Source of the DNA: Marsupella aquatica
Lineage: Eukaryota > Marchantiophyta
Direction of reading: 5' to 3'
Length of the DNA: 64,000 nucleotides
Assembly (NCBI GenBank): GCA_973895155.1
Contig: OZ316896.1
Span: 12,524,001 to 12,588,000 of the forward strand
A program made the position numbers and the translations under genes. Positions 44,904-55,417 of the stretch are shown in pieces (position 1 is the stretch's first letter; each line of letters begins with the position of its first letter). The notes beneath the pieces are model-generated. The model was not told the origin of the DNA. It did not search any database and worked only from the letters and a program-made list of their open reading frames with translations.

Positions 44904-47900
44904 ATGAGGACGAAGTCGTGCATGTTCCTACTACATTGCAGCTGGCAAGGAAGCAGCAAGAGCTGGAGCTGGACGAAGGGTTTGCAGTTGAGGCAGACGG
45001 ATTGGGCAAAACGAGAATATTGTCAAAGGGGTTCTGGTGTTCAGATTTTCAACAGGATCAAGGGGAAAGAGCAGCATAGATTCCATCATTCTGCTGCTTC
45101 TACGCTGAAAGCTGTGCATCAGACAAGTATTCCGAGGATTTCAAGGAGCATTGTCGGAAAAGCAGCAGTGGGAAGTGATACAATGGCGGATTCTGCCGCG
45201 TTGCAATCGCATGACCCCAGCCAAGTCTCTTACCTATCACAGGCAGATGCAACTGCTGTCGATGAGATTCTCATGGGGCCTCTGGGATTCAGCGTTGATC
45301 AACTTATGGTGAGACTTTTCGTGCACCTAGTGGTTGATTCCAGATCACTGGAAAGAGCTATATAGAAATGCATATCTGCTGCTGACGAGTGTATTTGAAT
45401 AATTTTGTACGTTTGAGTGAGCTGTCTCTTTACCTTTTTATTGATCCAGACCTGTGATCCGAAATGCAGGAACTCGCAGGGCTCAGTGTTGCATCTGCTA
45501 TTGCTGAGGTAAACGATTGGTACTCTCCGTGAGTCATAACAGTCCCAAGCCCCCGTTTCATTTTGTGGCAACGTAAGAAACTTAGACTCTAATAGTTGAA
45601 GTATTTGTACTTAAGCCAAAACTATTGAGAAAACATTTTCACGTGTTATTCTTCTGTGTAGGCTCTTTACCAGCCTTGATATCAACTTTCTGTGGCTTAG
45701 ACCCGTGGAATTGGGATTTTCTCTTGAAACCTCCAAATGTGATTCTCATCGCCTCACAGTATTATACTAAATAATGCCATTGTAAGATCGTATAGATTTT
45801 GGGTTTGAGGAATCAGAATTGATTGGAGGACTGAATAAAAGGAAAAGGAGATCAGATGTTGCTATTCAAATGCCACTTTCATCCGAACTCACGCGGCTGA
45901 GAAATACTGGCAGGTGTATAATGTGCAAGATTGCTCACGCATCCTAGTTATCGCTGGTCCCGGAAATAATGGTGGAGATGGACTGGTTGCTGCTCGTCAC
46001 CTCCATCACTTCGGCTACAAGATCTGCGTGTGTTATCCGAAGCGCACCGATAAACCCTTATACCACGGACTTGTGACTCAGGTTTGTTTATCGATGATAA
46101 TGAAGGGGAAATGCTCAATGTAGGGGTTGAATCCCTATCCATGATATTGAGCTAGTCGTCGGAGTTTATTTGTAGCTCAATTAGTAGGGTTTAGTAATAA
46201 GCCCCGTCAGTCAGTCACTCCACTAGTGATGGTAGTATGCTTCTCATTGCTGTTCACCTTTTTTCACCCACAACAGAGCTCTAAACTCTCTTCTGTTCAT
46301 AATTGATTGCAGCTTGAGAGCCTTTTCGTACCGTTTGTGTCCGACACAGAGCTGCCTGACCGACTCTTGGACAAATTTGACGTCATTGTGGATGCCATGT
46401 TTGGATTCTCATTCAAGGGTATTATTACAGTTTCTCAAATTACTGTTTCTCAAATGTAAATGGCTCAATTTCTTCCCAAATTTATGCAGGTTGTTTACGG
46501 ATCAAAGTGGCAACTTTTGCAGCCTGAAGGGTGCTGTGCCAAAGTCTAAGAGAATTATCTGCTGCAGGCAAACCACGACCACCATTCGATGCATTTTTGC
46601 AGCGACTCATAGTCTCAAGTGGCTCCAAGGCAGCTGATCTTGGAGTCCCTCCAGTAGTTTCCATTGATATCCCTTCAGGCTGGCATGTGGAGGAGGGTGA
46701 CATTGAAGGCGCAGGGCTTGCCCCTGACATGCTGGTATCTCTCAGAATTCTTAAATACATGACGTATCTTGGACTCTGACAAATGCTTATCAAAGGCTAG
46801 CTCTTTCTTTCTAGTGCTGGATGTTGCTTAAAGTTTTTGAGCTGACTGCGTACTTCACAATTCTAGGTGTCTCTGACGGCCCCCAAGCTGGCTGCAAAGA
46901 AGTTCAAAGGACCTCATCACTTTCTGGGTGGGAGGTTTGTGCCGCCAGCTGTGGTGGACAAGTTTGGGTTGAAAATTCCTCCATATCCTGGCTCGTCACA
47001 ATGTGTAAGGATTGGAAAAGCTCCACCTGTTGATGTCTCAGCACTTCGCAAGAATTATGTGGGTCTCTTGCTTTTAGAGGAACAAGCCAAAAGCGACCCT
47101 ATAGAGCAGGTGTGTGGCCCGAAGTTTTTATCCCCAGTCAGTTTTACGTTTAAAGTTAATTTAATGACTAGGGAGTTTGATGGTATCAAACCTTCTCAAT
47201 TGGTTTCATGTTATTTGAATGATGTGCAGTTTGACTACTTTCTTCAGCTTCTCGAATTTGTTGGTTGTGATGTACATTGTGCAGTTTCAAGAATGGTTCG
47301 AAGATGCTGTGGGAGCTAATTTGCCTGAAGCCAACGCCATGACTCTAGCGACAGTAGATGCCCAAAGCCGGCCGTAAGCTCGAAAACTTCTTCAGCTCCT
47401 CTGTCTCTGCAGATTGATTCTGAAAAAATTCCATTGTGTTATCTTCGCTTGTCGTTTTACACCCAAGGTACATTTTGCTAGTGGTAAGAACAGGACGCTT
47501 ACATGCGCTTCTAAAGTCCCTATGACTTTCTTCAGGAGATTATGAAATGTTGCATTTGATGCATGAACCTTCATGATTGCCCAACTACGTTGAGTCGTTG
47601 TTTTCCACCTATTACATGTATGTATTGTTAGCTTTTGCCTTTGTTGAAGATGATTGATCATTCGCATACTGAAACATGGCGAGATCATATGGTGGATTCC
47701 CCTGTTTGAATCATGATCCTTGGTTGTGTGTGCAGGTCGGCCCGTATGGTATTGCTCAAAGGTTATGACAAACAGGGATTTGTATGGTGGGTAATTTGAT
47801 GTTTGAAAGAATTATCTACTAGGCCCGTTTTCAATTTCGTGTTTGATCAGGACTCACAGGTATTAACGTTAGAAAGGCTCAGAGATAGAATTTTAGTTTG

Positions 47901-49385
47901 GTAGCTGAGGTGAGAATTATGGAAAGGGGATGTTTGATCTTTGAACGCGTGACTGGAATCAGGTACACCAACTACGGAAGTCGGAAAGCAGCAGATTTGA
48001 CCGAGAATCCTCATGCTGCTCTTGTTTTCTATTGGGAAGGACTAAATCGCTCAGTATGAACCTCAAATCACGTCCAAACCTTTTTCTTGGCATGAGGCTT
48101 AGTAAACATGAGCTGGCATGTGTATGCCTGCAATATGGAGAATTATTAAGAGAAATGCAATGGCATGAAAGCAAGGCTGTGGTCATCAAGTTATCTTACC
48201 TGACAAAATCTTATCCAGATACGGAAACTTCAGTTACAAGCAACCCTGGCAGTAGTGCTTAATCTCACGTGGACTCTGCTTAGTGCCCTCGTTTAGAAGA
48301 CAACTTGCTCCAGAAGAATTTCAACAATGTATACTGAAGAACGTTGGTTGAAAGTCCTTCTTTTATGGAGTGTCAGCTCTTGATGTGCCCTCGTATGCAT
48401 TCCAGGTCCGTGTTGAGGGCACTGTGGAAAAAGTTTCTGAGCAAGAGTCAACACAGTATTTCCATAGTCGACCGCGAGGAAGCCAGATTGGGGCTATGGT
48501 CAGCAAACAGGTATTTCGTTGACAGTGAAGCTCTTAGTTTATTTTGAGGAAATCTGGACTCCATGGCATACTCTAGGTACCTCCACGACCAACTGGACTT
48601 GTTTATAAGCTAATTCTTGTTTCGAATTGTCCAGAGCTCTGTAATTCAAGATAGGAATATTCTTGATCAGACTTATGAGGATTTACTTCGCCGGTTTCCA
48701 GAAGGGTATTCATATTCTCATGCCCTGTTTAGATCTAAATAATTAACAGATCAGTGTTTTTGTTGTGAACTTGCATCTATCTGGGCTTCCTCCACTCTTA
48801 TTAATTGGATTAAATCTTTAAAATTCACACCTGATATATGCATCCATCTTGGACTTGTTTGTGGGCTTAGAATGCCGGTCTTGAAGAGGCTCATACACGA
48901 GTTGCCTACTCTCTTACTCATCCGTGACCTTTTGTTTCATGATTAGTCGATACAAATTCATTTCAGTAATTGAAGTGGATACCGGTATTCCTTACTATTG
49001 GTTGGCTAATCATACCATGGCTTTAAATTCTATCCAATGTTAGGAAATCTCCTGGTTGGTCCTGACTTTGATGTTGCATGCTTTGGCAATACAGGGTCGT
49101 GATTCCCAAACCAGACTTTTGGGGTGGTTATAGGTTGCGCCCACTGAAAATTGAATTCTGGCAAGGGCGGACATCCAGACTTCATGACAGGTGAGTCCTC
49201 ACTTCAGGCGTTCGATTGGTCTTGGATTTCACCAGGAAATTTAAGTATGTGAATTTAATAAATTGAAGTCCGATTTTGAGCTGGTTTGAGTAATGGATTG
49301 TTTGCTTCCTTACAGGTTAATATATACCCTTGTCAATGAAAATGGAAAGAGCCCATCTTGGGTTATTGAACGACAATCACCTTGA
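44904..49385 (+). CDS. PPOX: NAD(P)HX epimerase fused to pyridoxamine/pyridoxine 5'-phosphate oxidase
   Basis: Thirteen coding exons: 44904-45308, 45470-45508, 45914-46081, 46313-46418, 46568-46734, 46867-47109, 47285-47373, 47736-47786, 47963-48053, 48406-48510, 48635-48705, 49095-49190 and 49316-49385, all GT-AG, giving 566 residues. It matches Arabidopsis PDX3/PPOX1 (At5g49970, about 530). The YjeF_N half (about 105-330) has [17 protein letters not shown] and [13 protein letters not shown], and converts damaged NAD(P)HX epimers. The C-terminal half has [40 protein letters not shown] and [13 protein letters not shown], the FMN/substrate blocks of PNP oxidase, which makes pyridoxal phosphate. 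Residues 1-93 before MADSAALQ are rich in Ser, Arg and Lys and poor in acid, fitting a plastid transit peptide. A start at 45183 (MADS) is the alternative. Confidence 0.95.
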
Positions 49386-50700
49386 AATCCAAAGGATGGA
49401 ACATGCTAGGTAGTGAGTATTCAACTGTTGGACACATTCCTTGAAAGAATCAGAGGGCTACGTTCACCCTCTTTTTGCAAATGTAAAGTGCGCTGATTTG
49501 TTACAGGTCAGGTCAAGTGTATGTAAAGTCTCTAAAATTTGCTTTTATTGTAATCAGTCTTACAAATTTAGCTGCTGTTGTTGGAGTCATCCTTGAATGT
49601 TCAGCAACTCAACTCTGGTAGCTACAAGCTATCTGTGATTTCAGTTTTGTTATGTCCTTGGAACATCTTTAGTATGTGGCTTCTGGGCATGCTTTCGAAT
49701 CTTTCCACAGAAGCTAGAGTGGTCTCACTGTGAAACATTTTCACCAAGGGCATACCGGACTTTTAGCAATTGAAGGCTCAATTCACGGAATGCCTAATAT
49801 CTAACCCTCTTTTAGGACGAGCATATTATGTCAAACTGGAGGTTTTGGCGAGTGACAAACAAGACGAGCTGGATGGTTGTATAGGAAGAATCTGTGTATA
49901 AATTCGAATTCACGATAAGAAGAATCTTTGTTTCACCATTTTGAAAACTACCGATCGTCGACTGAACATCAAGAGAACAACACCTTATCTAATCAAATGT
50001 GGTTGCTTGTAGTGAGTGATAGACCACCTGCAACATAGAAGATATGAGAGAAACGATGAACATATGTGAGAAGGGGGATTTTGAATGAAAATTCTAAAAC
50101 AAGATACACGTAGCAGTAGACTGAAAGGGAGCCTTGTACTTTGAAATGAGAGTCATTCCTCTATGCGTGATGCAAAGTCCCTCAGTATGGACTTTGAGGG
50201 ACAAAGTACCTCGCACTCTGTGTGAGCGATATGTCGATCTGCCCGTCAGTACATCTATCCTTCGATTCGTTACATGCAATTTGATCTGAGGGCCTCATGA
50301 ATTGACCCATGATCAGTGGTCCATTTCAAAATTTCCAGAGGTAGCCACAGGGAAAAACCTGCTTTCACGTGGGAGCCAATTCTTGTATGTTCCCTCTCAA
50401 GTTGATACTTGGCATAGGATCGTCTATAATGTTCTGCATAGAAACGATCCCTATTCAAATGATTATTATAGAAGCTTCTGGTGTTTCGTGGGTTTTGCCT
50501 GGCTTTTTCTTCCCGTTTTTTTCTTAGCAAGGCTCAAGTTGGGCAGGTCATCATTATGTCATTGAAACGAATTTGTTAGATTATTTGTTTTTTTCCTAGC
50601 ACGGCTCAAGTTTGGCAGGTTTTATTGAGCAAATTGTGGGAATTTGCTAGGTTGGAAACTGAAGTAACAGGTATCAGGTTCGACTCAGCTATCACTGGGT
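49386..50700. other. Downstream of PPOX, no gene seen
   Basis: The first few hundred bases are probable 3' untranslated region. The rest carries short ORFs without similarity that I can see. Confidence 0.45.
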
Positions 50701-50708
50701 TTAGGGAA

Positions 50709-50746
50709 GGGTTGGGTTGGGTTGGGTTGGGTTGGGTTGGGTTGGG
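50709..50746. repeat. (GGGTT)7 array
   Basis: Seven perfect GGGTT units followed by GGG. It is not the plant telomere unit TTTAGGG, although a single TTTAGGG-like string precedes it. Runs of GGG at this spacing could form a G-quadruplex on the plus strand. Confidence 0.9.
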
Positions 50747-52089
50747 TGTGTGAGTGAGTTGGGCCAAAGTGCCTTGCAAAATCGGTTGTGGATGGGAAAA
50801 GGAAAGTAATTCATTAGAGCTAGTGGTTTTTGCAGAGGCAACATTTTCCTGGATTATGAAGCATGTGTAGGTTCTTTTCTGGGTGCTGATTTAGTCCACC
50901 TTCTTCACATCAAACAACCACCAAAAAGAAGAAGAAGAAAAAGGACGAATGAATCGACTATCTACTAAATGGACATTCCCCAATGAAAATACTTTATTGA
51001 TATAATCAAAGGAGATCCACCGGCCAGTAGTCTCACACAGTCTCACAAGTTTTCTCTTTGCCTTGAAAATTAACACTTCATTTAACAAGGAATTAAGTGT
51101 CAATCATTCAGGGCCTCACAAGAAATAGGTCAACCCTAAGGAAGCGTGAATAAAAGCCAGAAGGTTTGAGGTATAAACTAGACGAAGTGTTAACTAGCCA
51201 AACAAGCAAAAGAGTAGCACAACTTTGCCAAAATAGGCTACTAAGTTACTCTTTTCATGATTGGCCCTCTCGTTGGGCAAGTTCAATGATGTATGCCTTG
51301 CTAGCATGTTGTTGGGAGAAATTTTCCACTTCAAATGGTTTCAGAGTGGTGAAGAGAAAAGCCACCTCCAACTTACCATAGGTGAACTAGTCATTGTTTT
51401 GGGAGATAGCAATGTCTATGAAAATGGACTATGATTTCTCTAGTGAGTGATTACAGGCTTATTTCAAACATGGGAAAATTTTATTGAAACTGTGAGCTCT
51501 ACAAGTTATTTTGCTCCATTAGATCAAAATACTAATACTTACACAGTGCCAAGTTTTAGCAACAGTAGAAGAAGGGGAAGAAGGACGACCTTCCATGGGG
51601 CCTTCCATAAAAGCTATCAATGGTCCTTCCAAATACACTCCAATTAGTGTTCCAGAGTTTTAGCCCCCTGTATTCAGAAATACCCTAATATGGGGTGGGA
51701 GCTACATTTCTATTGCAAGAGTCAAGTATGTAACTTTGACGGTACAGCTTCCAGCCTGTCACATCCCTCCTCAACCCAATTGAGGTAATTATCTAGCTCA
51801 GATCCAATTGTGCACTCAGAAAATATGCAATAAGGACAACTCCAAGTATATACCCTTTTGCAATTTCAGGTGCAATGAGCAAAACTATTTTGCAAATATT
51901 CTGTCGTAAGACATGCATAAGGTCACTCCCTTAGTGTCTCCAGTCTCGCCTTAGGCCGTAGTACAGTCTACAAAGGTTGGATTTGATTCAATCACTCTCA
52001 CTTTAGGAGAAAGTGGATGTGTGTCCTTAACTTGAAATTTTCTGGAAAGTAAGATGTATGGACAAGTTTGTTTTTGCTTTCACAGCAAG

Positions 52090-52334
52090 ACTAAAGTGTC
52101 AACGAAGAAACTGGCATGCATGCTCACATGCTCCGTGAACGTCCATAATGGCAACAATCGGGTAACAAAGTAGTCCAGCATATAGAGTCAAATCTTGTTC
52201 TATATGAAACTTTGCTAAGCTTCAAATTTTGGTTCTGCAATGATCCATGGGTGGCCTATATATGCTGGACTACGGAGCATTTGACGGAGCATGTGAGCAT
52301 GCATGCGTGCCAATCTCTTCTTTGACACTTTAGT
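52090..52334. repeat. Compact hairpin of 245 nt
   Basis: The outer ends ACTAAAGTGTCAA (52090-52102) and TTGACACTTTAGT (52322-52334) pair perfectly. The paired region continues with GCATGCATG/CATGCATGC and TCACATGCTCCGT/ACGGAGCATGTGA, then after an internal bulge TAGTCCAGCATATA (52171-52184) pairs with 52259-52272. The loop is 74 nt. No target duplication flanks it. It could be a MITE or the precursor of a small RNA. Positions 50750-52089 show no gene. Confidence 0.75.
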
Positions 52335-54214
52335 ATGACATCTGACTGCCTTGGGGTTGGCAATTGTTGGTTGATCAATTGACCATTTGTCTATCCAAAG
52401 CTCATTGATTCAAACAATCAAACAATGCATGGGTCCCAGCCGGGGTCCCAACAATTTGATTGGTTATTGAAATTCTACACCAGTGGGGATGGAGTGCTTC
52501 CTAGCCTACTGTTACCTTTTCTTTTGCCTAGCTGGGATAGAAGGAGGGCAAGGAAGCACCCTCTGATTCCCGGTATCTGATTGGTCGACCGAGGGATGCG
52601 TCTGAAAGACCAAGGATAGTTTTGAAATGTAACGACAACATCCTCAAGGCTGGAGGAAGAAACACCATATATTTGTTCTTCAGTGTATTCATTGTATCGC
52701 ACCAAGCCAATTAATTTGGCCTGGATTGGATCGACCTGGCCGCCCTCCTTCTCTCCCTCCACCCTTATGTCTGTCCTGACTGCTAGGTAAGTATTTGTGA
52801 TTCATACGTTAATTACTTTTCAATTGTAGATGTGCTTTCAGTAGGTACCAAATTTCTTGTGATTTTAGACATCCAACAGTCAATACTTCATGACCACATC
52901 CTTGCTAATTAGGAACAAAGCTGCACTATTGTGAATGATTAAAGTTTCTTTAGTTGACACACCTCATCACATCTGCTAAATTTAATTTGCATGTGAGCCC
53001 TCAATCTTAGACGAACCACACCATGTGAGACAAATCTTGATTTCAGCTCTCCTCTTAATGTGAAGTGAACCAGTGGGCAGCAAGAAGTTGAAATTTTTGT
53101 TCTGGCTGGTGAGCCTATACAATCCTACATCTTTCAAGTTGCATTGAATGAAATACTCCGGACCGACTGAAATGTCCACCCTAGGCATCTATTTCAGTTC
53201 ATAACTTGGAGCCTGCCTCCCTCCTAGCTTCTTGCCTTCACCTCAATCATGTGTGGGAAGTGGAGAACAAATTCAAGGTTACTTAATATTGTTGTATGAC
53301 AGAATACTGTCATGGGGTTTATCATTCTACTATATATATCAATCAATGAATAAACTCTCCCATGTACAGTTCTTTGTCATGATGCCAACAGACACCTCCT
53401 TTCGTGAATAGTTGGAACGTCCATAGCTAGGACATGTTGTTTGATAGCCGGTGGCTAGCATTGCTCCTACAAAGTCTTTACTGACAGGTGTGGGAGAAAG
53501 GGATCAATCATTCTAAATGGTCAGAATCTAGGTATTGTGGCTGCTTTGGTTGTGACCGTGGTACTTAGTTCAACAAGGGGTCAATGCTTGTATTTGTTTG
53601 CTGATGACACAAAGGTTTGCTGGTGGTGATCATCTTATGAGGTTTTGCAACTGTGTAAGTCATGTTGTGAAGAGATTAGGGTAAGGAAGGAATTATGGCA
53701 ACTTGAAGAAATAGATGCTCCCCAGGTGAAGCCCTAAGAGGAAAAGATGGAGAAACAAACAAAGATCTGGCCGTTCCACAACAGAATAGAGTTTGTGCAC
53801 CTCAAGGGATTTTCTCTTAAACCTGAAAGGCAATCATGTCATCAACAAAATCTGTATGTTCAGGTCCCGGTTCAGGTTCTCCTTTTGGTCAGTTTTGGGG
53901 AGTCTCAGTTCAAAGCGATGCTATAAATTCTTTGTTAACATGCATCCCGCCCATACATATTACACCTGCCATTGACATGAAGTAGGCTGGGATTCCACAA
54001 CCTTGATACTATCTGGCAATTAAAAAGTGAATTGTCCCAACTACAACTGTGGAGCTTATAACAAAAGAGACATGGATAGGGCACCAATTTTTGAAAATCA
54101 AGATTGAAAATCAGGTTTATGAATTTCCAAGATCTAGTCAAGATTGACAAAAGGAACGACACGAGGTAATGACGGTAGGAATAGGAGGCAGAATGGGACA
54201 TTAATAGGGGCAAG
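52335..54214. other. Upstream region of the F-box gene
   Basis: AT-rich, only short ORFs without similarity. The promoter of the F-box gene should be within the last kilobase; I see no unambiguous TATA box at the expected distance. Confidence 0.4.
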
Positions 54215-55417
54215 ATGAGCAGCAGCAGCATTGAGGAGGGTGGCACCCATGGTGGCTCCTCAGATGATGGTGGAGGAGAGCCATCGTCCATGATTCCCTT
54301 CCTATCTTCATCCTCTGCTGACTCTGCTGCAGAGAACTTTAATGACAAGAGTCGCACCATCATGGATGAGAATCTATGGGGCTCTCTTCCCGAAGATCTT
54401 CAGGACCGCATTCTTGCATGGCTACCATTTCCAGCCTTCGCTCGTGCTTGCACAGTGTGCAAACGATGGAATTCTGTCATGTACTCCCAATCCTTTTTGG
54501 AAACGTACAGACAGATCCCACCCCCTATGCCGTGTTTCCTCATGTTTGAGGCCAAAGACAGATCTATGTGCGCTGTGTTCAATCCAACTTCAGAGCTTTG
54601 GCACCGCATTCCGTTCACTTTCTTTCATTATGAAACAAAGTTCCCGTGTGCAGCTGCTGGGGGTTTACTTTGCTTTTGTGGTGTTAGTGCCTATCCTACT
54701 CTCTCTGTCTGCAATCCCTTGACTAGATGTTGGCGAGAACTCCCACCCATGCTACACAAGAGGTTCCCAAATCTTGTGGGGATGGTGGTGGATCCTGCCA
54801 CCAGGGGCTACAAGATTGTGGTCGCAGGGGACTACTATGAAGACAATGTGAGGACTGAGGTGTATGATTCCACCACAAATTGTTGGAGACTCACAGGCAA
54901 TCATCTCCCGATAGCTAACTACACCCTGAGGAATGCATTTTGTAATGGGTTCCATTTCTGGGTGACTCGAGACCCTTATGGGGTCATAGCTTTCAACATG
55001 GAGCATGGAGTTTGGAGTGTGGTAAGAGCACCCATGCCCTCCTTCCTATCCTCGCCCCACTTGGTAGGTTGCCACACAAGGTTGCTCATGGTAGGAGGAT
55101 TGAAGAAGCATACCATTCCCAAGAATATCCGAATTTGGGAGCTTGAGCAAAACTCCATGAATTGGGCAGAGGTTGCCAGAATGCCCCACACTCTTTGCAA
55201 AAGATTCTTGAGAGACTCCAGGAATGGGGACTTTATGTGTGTTGGATATGATGATCTCATCTGTTTGACAAGCTACAAATGTCCACATGCACTCATGTAT
55301 GATTTCTCCAAACGCTCCTGGCGCTGGGTAGCAAGTTGTCCCCTCCTCACTGATATCGAGGATTATAGATCTACTATAGGCTTTCCTTTCAGTCCCAGAC
55401 TTGATGCAGGTGTATGA
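54215..55417 (+). CDS. F-box/kelch-repeat protein
   Basis: Single exon of 400 residues. The first 45 residues are Ser/Gly/Asp-rich and probably disordered. The F-box is at about 53-95 (LWGSLPEDLQDRILAWLPFP, ACTVCKRWNSV), the segment that binds SKP1 in an SCF ubiquitin ligase. The rest is a beta-propeller-like substrate domain with kelch-type strands: GGLLCFCG, SVCNPLTRCWRELPPM, YKIVVAGDYY, TEVYDSTTNCWRLTG, VIAFNMEHGVWSVVRAPMP, RLLMVGGL, IRIWELEQNSMNWAEVARMP and ALMYDFSKRSWRWV. It belongs to the plant group that includes At5g43190, At5g15710, HAWAIIAN SKIRT and LCR; which of these it is orthologous to I cannot say. The EVARMP codons form a partial match to the miR394 target site. Confidence 0.93.
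   Translation: MSSSSIEEGGTHGGSSDDGGGEPSSMIPFLSSSSADSAAENFNDKSRTIMDENLWGSLPEDLQDRILAWLPFPAFARACTVCKRWNSVMYSQSFLETYRQIPPPMPCFLMFEAKDRSMCAVFNPTSELWHRIPFTFFHYETKFPCAAAGGLLCFCGVSAYPTLSVCNPLTRCWRELPPMLHKRFPNLVGMVVDPATRGYKIVVAGDYYEDNVRTEVYDSTTNCWRLTGNHLPIANYTLRNAFCNGFHFWVTRDPYGVIAFNMEHGVWSVVRAPMPSFLSSPHLVGCHTRLLMVGGLKKHTIPKNIRIWELEQNSMNWAEVARMPHTLCKRFLRDSRNGDFMCVGYDDLICLTSYKCPHALMYDFSKRSWRWVASCPLLTDIEDYRSTIGFPFSPRLDAGV
55168..55187 (+). promoter_or_regulatory. miR394-target-like site in the F-box coding region
   Basis: The site AGAGGTTGCCAGAATGCCCC agrees at 16 of 20 positions with the LCR target GGAGGTTGACAGAATGCCAA as I remember it. It lies in the same reading frame context (E-V-x-R-M-P, residues 319-324). 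Two mismatches fall opposite the miRNA 5' end, which would weaken cleavage. The match may reflect conserved protein sequence rather than regulation. Confidence 0.35.

Noticed and set aside
50709-50746. Interstitial telomere repeat
   Set aside because: The unit is GGGTT, not TTTAGGG.
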